NCBI RefSeq assembly: GCF_028372415.1 | Contig: NC_092879.1 | Span: 99,194,623-99,258,622 of the forward strand | Direction: 5' to 3' | Source: Notamacropus eugenii | Taxonomy: Eukaryota; Chordata; Mammalia; Diprotodontia; Macropodidae | Length of the DNA: 64,000 bases | In this document: positions 1 through 11,799 of the stretch, piece by piece | How the letters are laid out: each line of letters starts with the position of its first letter | Position numbering within the stretch: position 1 is the first letter of the stretch | The notes under the pieces: model-generated | The model's input: the letters and a program-made list of their open reading frames with translations, nothing else | Told to the model about the DNA's origin: nothing | Databases searched by the model: none | Made by a program: the position numbers and the translations under genes

Positions 1-239
1 ATGAAAAGAGGCAAAGTCAGGCAGCTGTGTGAAGCCCTTTGAACACCTTGTAGTGTGTTTGAACTACTAGCTACCATTATTATTACTTCAAGACCTCCAG
101 AGCCATTCCTATGTAGGCCTAGGCCTCAAATGGACTGGTCCTAAGAGCAAGAAGGCTAGCCACTAGAGAAGCAGTCATTTCCTATCCCCCCCCCACCACA
201 TATACAAGGAAAGGGAGTCCACTCTTTCTTTCTAGAGTA

Positions 240-385
240 CTAGATCTGGAATAAGAGGACCTGGGTTTTGAATTCTGAATTTATTGTTTATTGCCATGTG
301 ACCTTGGGTGAATCACTCAATCTCCCTGACCCTATCAAATGAGAGAGTTGGACCAGATGGCCTTTCTAGATCAGAGTACACAATC
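240..385 (+). repeat. MIR-type SINE
   Basis: Contains gacctgggttttgaattc, then gccatgtgaccttgggtgaatcactc and a purine-rich tail, the order of a MIR core. Confidence 0.7.
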
Positions 386-1617
386 CTGTGAACTCCAGGG
401 ACAGAGTCCAATCTTGGAGGTTTCAAAGGCTCTGTGGGAACCTTATTCACATCAACAGCCATCGTAAAGGAACCTGAGAGCATTGAGTAAAAAGGTCTTT
501 GGCCAGAGCCTCGGGCAGAAGGAGCTGCCCATTAGTGTGTGTGAAATCTGAAGCCAGGCAGAGGGGGTATCAGTGACTTATTACCATGGACAGGGACCCT
601 GTTAGCAGCTCCACTTGGGGACCGAGCATCTCTAAACAAAGTCTTAAGCACTCAGTGCCTCCCCTTGGAAGCCCTCTGTCTGCTCTTCAAGCTGATTTCA
701 TGAAGCAACCAAGATAATTGCCAAACATTTCTGGGAAATGGGTGTAAATTATCCAACAACAGGAAGTATAGCAGGTCTGGAAGACTGTGGGAAAATCTAA
801 ATTGGGATAATCATTACTCATCTGGAAACAGGGTGGGGTAGGGGGTGGCATATAACTGGCTGATCTCTCAGTGTTAGTCTCAGCAGGCCTAGCCAGTGAA
901 AGCCCAAGCTTCTAGGGCCTCATCACCCCTGGAGTTTTGGGCCTAGGGGCAAGAGAGAGGCTGAGATCAGGTTCAGTCAAGGAAAGTCACAGAATGTAAA
1001 GCAAGTTCTCCTGTCAAGTCATGAAGGGAACTAGGACAGAGGCAATAAAGGCCAGGCCAGTGGGGTTCAGATCAGTTTTCATTGTGAGATCCAGAGTGGG
1101 ACAGGTCTGGAGCTGAGAAGTCAAAGGCAGATCAGGTATTCTAGCTGGGTCTAGAATTCTGCTAATCCAGGCAGAGCTGTGCTGGGCCTGACCTCTGGTC
1201 ATTCCTATTCACAAGGAGAGCCGTGGCTGAAATGTTACGGTGTATCAATACAGCAGAGTAGTGAGACCCTGGTATGGGTAGCTGGGAATGGGGGCAGGGG
1301 GTGGGAGAGAACACAGTGGAACAAAGCATGCCCCTAGCTGTGGACCCCCTATGTAAAGTTCCATGGGCCCCAGGCTGATTAGTTGGGGCTCTCCACAAAT
1401 GCCCCCAACAAGATTGTATGGTACATGACAGTCTCCCAAGAATCCACTATTCCTTCCACTATCCCTTCCACTCTAGCAGCCTCTGTTTCTTCAGAAAGGA
1501 GTTTCCTGAACCTATGCACTGTGTTCAACACAATAAATACCCATCACTAAAAGTGTTGTACAAAGCTACCCTAGATAAAACCAAATCAGTTATAACAGGA
1601 TGTGATAAAGAGCAGTC
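386..1617. other. No gene recognised
   Basis: Unique-looking sequence without a coding or clear repeat signal. The short ORFs here have no recognisable product. Confidence 0.6.
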
Positions 1618-1800
1618 AGTAGTGTGGCTCAGTGGGTAGAGAACTGGAGCTGCAGTCAGGAAGCCCAGGATTCAAAACTGGCTTCTCATGCTTGCTAACT
1701 GATGCTGGGCAAGCCAGTTCAGCACCCTGAGGTGAATTCTTCCTCTATAAAATGGGTTAATGATTTAGATTATCTTCCCCTCAGAGCTGCTATGGCCAAG
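1618..1800 (+). repeat. MIR-type SINE
   Basis: Head gtgtggctcagtgggtagag, followed by gcaagccagttcagc and cctctataaaatggg. It is worn but keeps the MIR order. Confidence 0.7.
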
Positions 1801-1935
1801 GCCCTTTGCCAATGAGAATGTTCCATAGAAATGTCAAGCTTTGGAGTAGTGGTAGATTGGGCTTGTGGAAATCTGGGCAGGGCTGAGGTCAGAAGGCACA
1901 CAGTGCCCTCTGCTGGGGGCACAGTCAGGCCAGTC

Positions 1936-2095
1936 AGTCATCAATTAACTAGCATTTGTTTAGGCACTCTGAAGCACTGGCAGAAGACAATCCCTGCCTT
2001 CAGGGAGCCCACAGTCTAATGAGGTAAACAACATTTAGAGAACTATGTACAAAGAAGACAGAAACAGGATAAATTGGGGATAATCTCAGAGTGAT
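1936..2095 (+). repeat. Ancient dispersed mammalian repeat, unclassified
   Basis: Follows the pattern 'catttgtttaggcactctg ... agacaatccctgccttcagggagcccacagtctaatg', then aactatgtacaaa and ataaattggggataatctcagag. Copies of this pattern recur through the window. Confidence 0.65.
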
Positions 2096-2121
2096 CCACC
2101 CCTCTCCCCAATCACTGCCTT

Positions 2122-3870
2122 GTCCTGATGGAGGGGCTTGGTAGCTCAATGAGACTATAAGCTATGCTGTGCGGTTACCCAAGATGGACAGATCACGGTG
2201 GAGAGTTCTGACAAAAGGTGATCTACTGGAGAAGGAAATGGCAAACCACTCCAGGATCTTTGCCAAGAAAACCCCGTAGAGAGAAGTGAAATGATAAAAG
2301 AGATGACACCGGGAGATGAGCCCCTCAGGTCAGAAGGTCATCCGACACGTTACTGGGCAAGAGCAGAGGACAACGACAAGTAGCACCAGAAAGAATGAAT
2401 CGGCTGGGGCAAGGCCAAAAAGAAGCTTAGCTGCAGGTGTGTCTGGTGACGAGAGGAAAGTCTGATGCTGTAAAGTTCAATACAGCAAAGGAACCTGGAA
2501 GATCTACAAACCAGGGTAAGTTGGATATGGTCAAACGATCAAGAAAGCAAAAATGGCCATTGGATGAAGCTTTACACATAGCTGAAGAAAGAAGGAAAGC
2601 AAAAGGGAAAGCATACAGAACTCCAGAGAATGGCAAGGAGAGCTAAGAAGGTTTTCTTAATGAGCAATGCAAAGAAATAGAAGAAATCGATAGAAAGGGA
2701 AAGACAAGAGATCTCTTCAAGAAAATCAAAGATATCAGGGGAACGTTTCATGCCAAAATGAGCATGATACAAGACAAAAATGGTAGAGACAACAAAAGTA
2801 AAAGAGATTATGAAGAGGTGACAAAAATACACAGAAATATACAAGAAAGATCGTAACATCCCTGAAAACCACAATGATGTGGTTACTGATCTAGAGCCAG
2901 ACATCCTGGAGAGTGAAGTCAAGTGGGCCTTAGTCAAGTGAGCTTACAACAAAGCTAGCAGAGGTGACAAAAATCTAGCTGATGCTGTTAAAGTGCTGCA
3001 CTCAAAATGCCAGCAAATTTGGAAAATCAACAGTAGTCACTGGATTGGAAAAGACCAGTTTATGTCCCAATCCTAAAGAAGGGTAATGCCAAAGAATTTC
3101 AAATCATTGAACAATTGCACTCATTTCACATGCCACCAAGGTTATGCTTAAGATTCTATAAACTAAGCTTCAGCAACATGTGAGTCTAGAATTACCAGAA
3201 GAGCAGGCTGGTTTTCAGAGGCAGAGGAACTAGAGACCAAATTGCCAACATTCACTGGATTATGGGAAAAAGCAAGGGAGTTCCAGAAAAACATCTACTT
3301 CTGCTTCATTGAGTACACTAAGCCTCTGACTGTGTGGATCACAACAAAATGTAGCAAGTCCCCAAAGAGATGGGAGTACCAGACCACCTTATCTGTCTCC
3401 TCAGGAACCTGTATGCGGGTAAGATATTACAGTCAGAACCCAAACATGAAATGACTGCCAGAATTAAGTTTACTAAAAGAAATATCAACAACCTCGGCTG
3501 TGCAGATGATACCACTCTGATGGCAGAAAGTGAAGAGCTCAGAAGCCTCCTGATAAAGATGAAAAAGGAGGGTATAAAAGCTGGCTTGAAAACTAACAAG
3601 AAACAAACAAACAAAAAACCAAGATCCTGGCAACTGGCCCCATCACAACCAGGCAAATAGAAGGGGAAGAAATGGAAGCAGTGTCAGATTTTCTATTCTT
3701 GGGCTCAAAGATCACTACAGATGGCGACAGCAGCCATGAAGTTAAAAGACATTGGCTCCTTGGAAGGAAAGCTATGGCAAATCTGGACATCAGATTAAAG
3801 GCAGAGACATCACCTTGCTAACAAAGGTCCTTTTAGTCAAAGCTATGATTTTTTTCCAGTAGCAACTGGT
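2122..3870 (+). mobile_element. Degenerate BovB/RTE-type LINE
   Basis: Reads in the order of a BovB-like RTE: the 5' part (caaaccactccaggatctttgcc, ccgacacgttactgggcaagagcagagg), then atggcaaggagagctaagaaggttttc, agagcaggctggttttcagag, the reverse-transcriptase box ADDTTLMAESEE, and ctccttggaaggaaagctatggc. Most of the endonuclease part (after about 2540) is missing and stops break every frame. The YADD-like motif is CADD. The 3' end stops near 3870, where an L1 scrap follows. Confidence 0.85.
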
Positions 3871-3899
3871 CCTCTTCAAAAATGAAGGCCTAACAACCC

Positions 3900-4010
3900 A
3901 ATCACAAGGCCGTTGTGATTTGCATTTCTCTCATTCTTAGTGAGTCTGGCGTCCTTTCCTATGGTTGTTCATAGTCTATAATTTTTTTCTGCTGCTTGTT
4001 CATGTCTTTT
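3900..4010 (-). mobile_element. L1 ORF2 fragment, antisense
   Basis: The + strand reads tgatttgcatttctctcattc ... tgttcatgtcttttgacta, the usual antisense view of the L1 ORF2 3' portion. Confidence 0.6.
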
Positions 4011-4137
4011 GACTAGAAAACTTTTCTAATGTTAAGGGCTGTCCAGAAAGGGAATAGGTTGTTTTTGGTGGTAGGCTCCCTGATGGTGGATCGTTTTGTT
4101 GGTGATACTCAATTCAACTGGACAAGTACTTCTGAAG

Positions 4138-4262
4138 GGTAATGCAGTGGACAGAGCGCTGTCCTTTTGTGTCAGGAATATTGGAGCTTTAATCCCAACT
4201 TAGGCAAGGAAGGCACTTGATCTCTCTCCCAAGCAGTTTCCTCAACTATTAAATGGACACAT
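4138..4262 (+). repeat. tRNA-headed SINE fragment
   Basis: Head gtaatgcagtggacagagcgctg, then tcaggaatattggagctttaatcc and tttcctcaactattaaatgg. Confidence 0.65.
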
Positions 4263-5320
4263 TCAAGTTCATGAGCCCTGGGTTTGGAACCTCTACCCTA
4301 GGGGTCTCGATTCAAGCTTTTGTCTGACACGCACTAGCTGCGTGATCACATCACAGTCAGTCAGTTTCAGGTGTCACAGCCAGCTGGGCAAGCATGGAAT
4401 TCCCCACCATGGTGAAATCATAGGTCTGAGACTTCTCCCTAACAAATGCAAAGTACTAGGGCAGGGGGTACAATCCCTAGTAAGGGGTCCTGAACGGTCT
4501 TGTGTGGATAGTGACTGGCAGCTGAGCTGAGATTTGAAGGGACTGAAGGATAGTAAGGGGAGAAGGTGATGTGGGAAAACATCCCAAGGCCTGAAGCCAG
4601 AAATCCAATCTAGCTCAAAGTTATTATGGACAAGGACTGTTCTAGACACTGGGGATGCAAAAATGGAAAAGACAATAACTGCAGCCTCCAGGGAGCTTCC
4701 CCTGTGTGGGGGTGGGGGAAGGGATGCCCTCCAATGCTTGGAACAAATTCTATGGCACGGAGAATGAATGCATGTATGGAAAAGCCTGTATAAAGCTCTT
4801 CCTGTGTGCTAGATACTGGGGAGACAGAACATTGAGACTTCTTCCTGGGGAAATCAGGGCAGGAGGGCTCCAGGCAGCCTCAAGGGAAGGCAGTGTTGCA
4901 GCAGGTCTTATATCATGAGGCCATCTAAGGGCCAGTTCAGTGCAGACACTCTATGGAGTCTGGTGACTCCAGTACAGCTCAGCCTGACTTGGCTCCCTTC
5001 TACCTTTGAGATCCAATTAGCCTGGGAGCCTGAGCTGAGGTTCAGCTTCAATTCAGTGGGTGGATTTGGATGGTGGGCATTCTGATTCTGGAATCCTGTG
5101 TCTGTTGGCACTTCACTCGCTTCTGCAGAAAGTCTAAGTTGGAACAGATTTGGCTCAAGGGCAGCCCTGAGTGTGGCCAGGTGGGGATGAACAGCCACTA
5201 GTGGTGCCTTAGAGCCGGGCCAAGCCTGGCCTGCTCGCCCCAGTGTCCTTCTGATGGCTCTTACCAGCTGCCCTCTTTAAAGGCAAGACAAGATGAAGCT
5301 GAAGCCGAGGAGAAGTCTGG
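4263..5320. other. No gene; weak old-repeat pieces
   Basis: Two scraps of the old dispersed repeat (ctgttctagacactggggatgcaaaaatgg near 4640; gtgtgctagatactggggagacag near 4805) in otherwise unique sequence. Confidence 0.5.
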
Positions 5321-5534
5321 GGCCCTTAATCCTTGGTGGACTCTGGCTCGCCCCTTTAGGTGGATGGAGAATCGTCTTCTCTCCTTTAGGTCTGCCCCCA
5401 AGGATTTCTCCTCCAGATTGCCTCCTTAGGGAAGCAGCTGGCAGTTAGGAATAAGGGCCTCGGGCTTCCTTGAGGGGGAGCCGACAGAGGGCCTAAACAC
5501 AGGTGGGGAAGATCACTTCTCTATCAAAGCAGCT

Positions 5535-5541
5535 TATAAGA
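5535..5541 (+). promoter_or_regulatory. Candidate BMP15 TATA box
   Basis: TATAAGA lies about 235 bp upstream of the BMP15 ATG. E-box-like hexamers CAGGTG (5500) and CACCTG (5564) flank it, and a paired-type homeodomain site TAATCC lies at 5328. E-boxes are used by oocyte bHLH factors, but no single site is proven here. Confidence 0.45.
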
Positions 5542-5773
5542 GGTGTAGGGGCAGGCAGGGATTCACCTGAACGCAGCAGAACCAGAGAGTGAGCGCGCAG
5601 CAGCAGCACGGACTTTCTTCTCGGTCCCTTCCAGGGCACCTAGGTTGAGCTGAGCCCGGGGTGTATGCCTCCCCCCTCCGGACTCCAGGGCCCCCAGTGT
5701 CCAGGTGTCTGCTAGTCTAGGTCCGGGACTACCCGTGCTTTCCCTGCGACTCCCTACCCTCCTCTTCCCATTC

Positions 5774-6089
5774 ATGGGTCTCATGGGCATGATCCTGTGG
5801 GCACTGCCCTTTGCCCTGAGGCTGAGCTCCCCGACGGGTACCCAGGTCCAGGATGCCGTGACTCCGGCCCAGGTGCCCACGCTGCTGCCCCTGCTTGGGG
5901 CGCTGCTGCAAGAAGCACCCTGGAAGTCCCCCCAACCGCAGTTGACTCGCGGGCCTCCCCTACACTACATGCTGGCGCTGTACAGGCGGAACTCTGACCA
6001 GCACGGGCGCCCGCGGGAGAAGCGCATCTTCAGTGCCAAGGCAGTGAGGTTGGTGACACCGGTGAGCAGCCGCGCTCTGCCCCCCCGAG
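5774..6089 (+). CDS. BMP15: BMP15 exon 1 (signal peptide and start of prodomain)
   Basis: This exon encodes residues 1-105 plus one base. The donor reads CGAG|gtgagt at 6089/6090. The last residues (ALPPR) align with the human exon-1 end ARPHR. The context of the first ATG is weak at -3 (t) but has G at +4. Confidence 0.93.
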
Positions 6090-9000
6090 GTGAGTGGGGC
6101 AGGAACCTTAGCGGCCAGAGAACCCGAACAGCCCCTCATCTTACAGAGGAGGAAACTGAGGCATTCCAGGCCCGCGACGCCAGCTGTGGCTGAAAAAGGT
6201 GCCCTCTCTCCGAGGGGTGGCTGTGCTAAGCTGAAGAAGTATGCGGGGCCTCCGCACCTGCCCTCCCCCTTTTTCCTTTCATCCTTCCTCACTCTGGCCC
6301 CGTGCGGGTCTCAGGGCCTCTGGGCCAAGACGTGACTCATCCCTTTCCCTGCAGCAGGGAAGGAGGGGGAGCGCCCCGCCACTTCCCAGCTGAGGCTCCC
6401 CACCCTCCTCCTGGAAGCCCAGGATGGAATCAAGAAAGAGAGGGTCCCTCCGTCCCTCCCTCCTTTGTCCCTCCCTCCCTCCTTTGTCCCTCCCTCCCTC
6501 CTTTGTCCCTCCCTCCCTCCTTTCTCCCTCCCTCCCTCCCTCCTTTCTCCCTCTGGCCAAAGTGAGACTCCCTTGCCCCAGCCGGCCAGGGTCCAGCAGC
6601 ACAGGCCAGAGGCCCTTAGATGCTTGGTTAGGGTGAGGGGTGTCCAGTAGCTGAAAAGGCAAGGGTCTAATGAGGTCAATGTGAATGACTTCTGACCTCT
6701 ACACTCCCCTGGGCCTCAGTTTCCCCATCTGTAAAATGGGGATTGAAAAATGCCTGTAGCATATATTTTACCTCACTGGGAGGCTCAAAGGAGACAGGGC
6801 ATGTAAAATGCTTGGCATTTTAAAACACATTTATAAAGCACCTTCACTTTTGGCCTAGACACTTGATGCATGAACTCAAGCAGTCTGGGAGGCCAATTGC
6901 ACCTGTGCCTGTAAACCCCACCCCGAGCCAATTAGTCAGATAACTGATTTTAATTAGGCTTAGTCTTTTTCCTGGGGCTGGAAGGAAGGTGCGCTGCAGG
7001 CACCTTAGGAAGGTTGATTGACTGATGGCTAAGAGCTTGAACCTGGGAAAAGACTCATTTGTGCTTCCCTCTGTCTTTGGCCTCCAGCCCTTGTCTGAGC
7101 TAGAGTGGCCCCCCAGTACCCCAGGGAATACAGGGGGAAGGTGCCCTCAGTCTAGCTCTGGGGTAGAACCCTTGGCAAGACCCCTAAGCTGAGTGAAGAC
7201 TGAGGTTCCTCTCCACCTTCTCAGTCTGCGACCTTCCAAGCCTCCGGTCGGAAGAGGCTGTCCCCCAGGTCAGCCACTTGGTGTCAGGGTAGCCTCAGGC
7301 TTGGTGGAGAGCTAGCCTCAAGTCCTCTAGCCCCAGGGAGTGGGTGTGGAGGAATCTGGATGCCTGGGGCTTCTCATCCCAGCTCTGCCTCAGCTATGAG
7401 AGGCTGCGAGGAGGCTTCCAAGGAGGTCCTTGGTCTGAAACAAGCTTCAAGCTGGAACCTGGGGAGAGGTAGCTGGAAGATTGGAGGAAGTGAAGGGACA
7501 TGGGGGGCACGGCGGGCAGCAGAGGAAGGGTAGAGCCTGGGACGAAGAAGATGCTTGGGAGCGGAGGTGAGTCACTTCTTCCAGAGAAGGAGAGCAAGCT
7601 GGCCTTGGGTTATGTCACTGTATGCCCCCAGGATCTAGACTAACCCATCCCCAAGGGCCCTTTCTACCCTAACAGATGTTCGATTGTGGTCATGGCAATA
7701 ACAGAAGACCAGTGAGCATTGATGAAGTGCCTATTATGTGCAAGGCACTGAGAATATACAGTCTCTGCCCACAAGGAGCTGATGCCATCGAGGGGACATA
7801 GACAAAGTACAAAGTATGGGAGAGGCATGAACAGGTGGGAGTCATAAGGGGTAGTGCTTGGGATGCGCATTCAGGGCACCAAGGGATGTGAAGAGGTAGA
7901 GGGGACAAGGGAGTGTGTCCCGGGTCTGGGAGGGAGGGATGGCAAATCTCTTCTGTAAGTAACACCAAGCAGGGCAATCTGGCTAGACCATCTAGCTAGA
8001 CCTCACCGCATGAAGGGGAACAAGATCTAAGGCTGGAAAGGATGGCTGGAGCCAGGGGAACCCCTTCAGTTTCTTGAGCTTTGGGAATGGTGAGGTTTAG
8101 GGATTCCTGAATTGGAGCTTTAGGAAAGTCCCTTGGGCAGCTAACTGAATGGATGGGAGCCAGGGACATTCATTAGGAGGCTCTTGAAGTAGATCAGGTA
8201 AGAGGGGATGGAGGGTCAGAGAAAGGGGATTGATGGAGGTAGGAAGGAAAGGAAACAATAGAAACCTGACCAGTTGACTGGGGGGCAGGGCGTGGAGGCT
8301 CCGAGACAGGAGGGTCCTCACCATGGAACAGGCACCTCTGGCTGTGCATTAGCGTGTTGGAGGCTGGGGTATCCCGAGGTCCTGAGTGACCTGTTGACTG
8401 AGAATAACCCCAGTCATTGCTCAGCACAGACAGGGTTTCTTCTCCAGTTTCCTGGGGCAGTTTGAATAGCCTCAGAATGGCAGTGTCTCTCTTGCCTTTA
8501 GAAGGTTTGCGAAGGGATTTGTGTGTTTTGTCTCATTTTACAAATGAGGGAAGTGAGGCTGAGAGAAAGAAAGGAGTAGTAACTGGCCCAGGTGAGCTAA
8601 GAAGTCCCAGGGCAAGACTGGAATCTGGGCTCTCCTAGTGCCTCACTCTTGCCCCCTTTCTCCTCCATGAGCTTGAAAATGAAATCTCTTGGAAGGAAAA
8701 ACCAAGTGTCTCCACGTGCCCAAAAAGGAGGTGCTTTGCTTGACCTACATGATAAGAGGAGCCACTGGGCGGGCTTTTGGCATGCACCCATGTGCACATG
8801 AACACATCCCCATGGGGCAGAAGGGGGTCTCTGGCTCAGGAGAGGCAGGGAGCTGACTGCCTTGGTCTCTTTCCATCCTCTCCTCCATGAGAAAGCATCA
8901 TACCAACAGCTCACCCAGGTTCTTGAACTGCATTTATTTAAGTGCTAAGAGATCTGCGAGGCTAGGGACTAAGACTCCTTCCATCTTAGTGTTGCCCAAG

Positions 9001-10009
9001 CACCCAACTGCTCCCCAGTATGTAGGTGTAGCTTCCTTGGAGTCACTATGAGGCACCTTCTCTCTTGCTGGCTTTGAGGGGGAAGTGAACACCCCCTCCC
9101 AAATTGAGAAGGCCTGGTCAGGTGGGTTGGGAAGAGAAGCTGCCTTTCTGTTTTTCTTACATCCTTCATTTCTTCTTCGCAGGTCCCTGGTACGTGCAGA
9201 CCCTAGACTTCCTGCTTCAGCCAAACTGTGACATGGACCGGCTGTTGAGGGCCACTGTTGCTTACCGCCCTCACCTCCACCTGTCCCACTCCCATCTCTC
9301 CTGCCATGTGGAACCCTGGGTGCACAAGAGCGCCATCCTCCCGGGAGGGGGCTCCCTGGGTTTGGCTTTGCTGGAGGCCTGGGCAGAGATAGATCTCACC
9401 AATTACATTCAGCAGCAAGTCTGGCCTCAAAAGGGGAGAAGAGTCCTTCACATTCAAGTCAGGTGTCAGCAGCAAGAAAGGACTGAGATTGGCCTTGGGA
9501 AGAGGCAGGCTTTGGCTACTGACACTACTTTCCTGGTTCTGTATTTCAACAATACCTTTCAGAGTGCGCCACGAACAAGGCTACAAGAACTTCTGGTGGG
9601 GGGGTCTGAGGGAGCTGATCTCCTTTCCCTTGTCCGACAGATCCGTCAGGTGGGTCCCGTGAGATCTGAAAAACCTGGCCAGTCACTGGATCAGAGCCAG
9701 TGTTCTCTCCACCCTTTCCAGGTTAGCTTCCGCCAGCTGGGCTGGGAGAACTGGATCATTGCCCCCCACGGGTACAGTCCCAACTACTGCAAGGGGGTCT
9801 GTCCACGGGTGCCACATTCTGACCTCCACTCACCCAACCATGCCATCATTCAGAACCTTATCAACGAACGGGTGGATAGAAGCATCCCTCGACCCTCCTG
9901 CGTCCCTTACAAGTACACGCCCATTAGTGTCCTGATGATTGAGGCCAGTGGCAGCATTCTGTACAAAGAATACGAGGACATGATTGCCCAGTCCTGTACC
10001 TGCAGGTGA
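5774..10009 (+). CDS. BMP15: Bone morphogenetic protein 15, complete two-exon gene
   Basis: BMP15 is a TGF-beta family ligand secreted by oocytes that, with GDF9, drives granulosa cell growth. Coding exons 5774-6089 and 9183-10009 join in phase 1 (G|GT) to give 380 residues; the human protein has 392. Seen: a hydrophobic N-terminus (MGLMGMILWALPFAL), a prodomain with the family motif LHYMLALYRRNSDQHGRPRE, a sequon NNT near residue 228, a basic processing site RQIR at 257-260, and a 120-residue mature domain with six cysteines ending SCTCR. The mature domain has PRPSCVPYKY, so the cysteine that normally makes the interchain disulphide is serine, as known for BMP15 and GDF9. LGWENWIIAP and SPNHAIIQNLIN match BMP15 rather than GDF9. 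The start is the first ATG in frame; ATGs at 5783 and 5789 are alternatives. No break is seen, so the gene should be functional. Confidence 0.97.
6444..6552. repeat. 19-bp polypyrimidine minisatellite in the BMP15 intron
   Basis: A unit of the form cctttgtccctccctccct recurs with its ttt at 6464, 6483, 6502 and 6521 (period 19), then decays to ctttctccctcc. The whole stretch is almost pure pyrimidine on the + strand and begins about 355 bp after the exon-1 donor. Confidence 0.9.
6695..6830 (+). repeat. MIR-type SINE in the BMP15 intron
   Basis: Contains gggcctcagtttccccatctgtaaaatggggatt followed by a drifted tail with gtaaaatgcttggc. Confidence 0.8.
7690..7805 (+). repeat. Ancient dispersed repeat in the BMP15 intron
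   Basis: Reads gtgagcattgatgaagtgcctattatgtgcaaggcactgagaatatacagtctctgcccacaaggagctg, the same family as 1936-2095. Confidence 0.65.
8515..8640 (-). repeat. MIR-type SINE, antisense, in the BMP15 intron
   Basis: tctcattttacaaatgaggg, then gaaagaaaggagtagtaactgg and gactggaatctgggctc. Confidence 0.75.
9183..10009 (+). CDS. BMP15: BMP15 exon 2 (prodomain and mature cystine-knot domain)
   Basis: The acceptor is a pyrimidine-rich run ending tcttcttcgcag at 9182. The exon starts by completing a Gly codon and continues PWYVQTLDFLLQP, matching human GTWHIQILGFPLRP. It carries most of the prodomain, the RQIR site and the whole mature domain, and ends with TGA at 10007-10009. Confidence 0.97.
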
Positions 10010-11217
10010 GCATGGAGGCCAGGAGGCTCCTGCTTGCTAGGTGCTATTGATCTCAAGATACAGCACTCCTTTCACTAATCCCCAGACTTGTCACCTGCCA
10101 CCCCCACACCACCAGGCACAGTCACTCTTTGATCATCTCACTTTTGTTTCCACAACTGATTTTAAAACCAAGCCCAGGCTTTGAACCGACTGAGTATCTA
10201 ATGTCTTGGGAGATTGTTCCTCTGGCAGTCCTGCCTCCCACTTTCCTGCTTCTTCCTGTTGGGTGAGAATCCATCTTGCCAGAAGAATCTGAGACTAGTA
10301 TGGTGAAAGGTGTGGCAGCTTGTTCTTTCAGAGTCCCAGCTCTAATCCCCAGACAAGTCCCAAAATTTTGAGAGCCTCTGCTTGCCCCAGCCAAAAGGGT
10401 TGGGCAGCCCTGAGCTCCAGAGGGAAACAGCCATCAGACTTGTCTGAAATACAGATTCAGCAAGGGGGATAGGGCAGGGAGTCCATGTTTTGAAGGCCTC
10501 CCAGGGGTTCTTGCTACTCATGGCTCTTGCATCTGTTCTGGGCCAACACCAGAACAGATTGCTCTCACCCTGGCTGGGCCTTTTGGAGTCCTGTTATTCT
10601 GTAGCTGCTGCCTGGGGCCCTCATGGCCCATTCCTTGCTTCTCCAGGATGCAGGAGGAAGTGGGCTGAGAGAGAAGATTCCTGGGATTGATTGTTTATAG
10701 GATTCACATCTCTTCACCCCATGTGTGAGGAAGAGGGAATGAGAAGCTCTCGGATCTCTTCCTCATGCCTTCTTTTTAAAAAATGTTTTTAGACACAAAA
10801 AGCGTCACTGAATTGTTCCTCATTTTATGTGCAAGTAAAGCCGGCCCAGCAGATGGACTGTGTCACTAGGACCTACCCTTTAGGGGGATGGAGGGCGCAT
10901 AGGCAGGCAGCTCCAGCATGCCCTTTCAGGAGAAGGTGGGAGGCCCCACCTAGAGGCTAGGCTGGGCTGGAGGGCAGGCAGTCACTCCCAGCTTTGCTGT
11001 GAATTTTAAACTCTACTAAGGCCAAGGGCCATGGCTGTGGGCCCAGGGTTTCCTTGAGGAAGTTCTGATGCCATATGAGCCGGGTTCAAAGGGCCTGCTG
11101 GAGATGGGGCCCTGGTACAACCACTTTGGGGGGGAGGCACTGCCTGTACCAAGTGGCCTGTTCTTTCTGACAGAGTTAATATGAACAATGGAAGTTTTCT
11201 ATTTTTGTGCTGTGGTC
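10010..11217 (+). other. BMP15 3' flank / possible 3' UTR
   Basis: No second gene is visible. If the AATAAA at 11218 serves BMP15, this is its 3' UTR. Confidence 0.4.
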
Positions 11218-11223
11218 AATAAA
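11218..11223 (+). terminator. Polyadenylation signal, possible BMP15 3' end
   Basis: AATAAA lies 1.2 kb past the BMP15 stop and is followed 13 bases later by a genomic run of ten A (about 11237-11246). It is the first AATAAA I see after the stop. The A-run so close behind also allows a processed insertion whose own tail this would be, but no flanking target repeat was found. Confidence 0.4.
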
Positions 11224-11799
11224 TCAACTTTTGCTTAAAAAAAAAAGGTTGAACTTTCTTGGCTTGAGAGTTGTTGGCAGCTGTGGCAGCGGCGGCAGGG
11301 AGGCGAAGGCTTCAGTTTCTGAGGAACTCTTCCAGCTGGATGAGCCAGGGATCCAAGATTTGCATCTCTCCGATGGCTCCTCCACTCCCCTTCCCTTTAA
11401 CCTTTGGAACTTCCAACCCTCCATTATCCTTTAGGTGATTCTGGTGCCCCATGCTGGATAGACTGTATCAATTTGGGGTTACAGTAAACGTGGAGGCCTT
11501 TTTGTTTCAGATTTGGAAACTAAATCTAAACTGATTTGGTTCAATCCAGTTGTCGAGGATGAGTGCCAACCACAACAAGGTATTTGTGAGAAGCTAAAGG
11601 TCCCTAGCCTCCAGGGGGTTTCCTGCCACTGATGTAGAAGTGATCTCCCATACTACCAGGTCTGACTTGGCTGGGGCAGTGGGGCTGAGAGATAACAGCC
11701 AGATTCTGGAAGGACCGAGGTAATGCTAGGCTCAGGGGAGGGCAGGTTTGAGCCAATAACTCATACAAGTTAACTGGAGGTTCCTGAGCTTTTGAATAG

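Noticed and set aside
5705-5773. Upstream in-frame extension of BMP15 (GTG start)
   Set aside because: GTG is not a normal start here, and the added residues do not resemble a BMP15 leader; the first ATG at 5774 gives a good signal peptide.
6279-6662. Gly/Glu/Arg-rich minus-strand frames
   Set aside because: Reverse view of the 19-bp pyrimidine minisatellite.
5774-10009. GDF9 instead of BMP15
   Set aside because: The mature domain (FRQLGWENWIIAP, IEASGSILYKEYEDMIAQSCTCR-type end) and the two-exon layout fit BMP15 better, and PHKA1 nearby fits an X locus.
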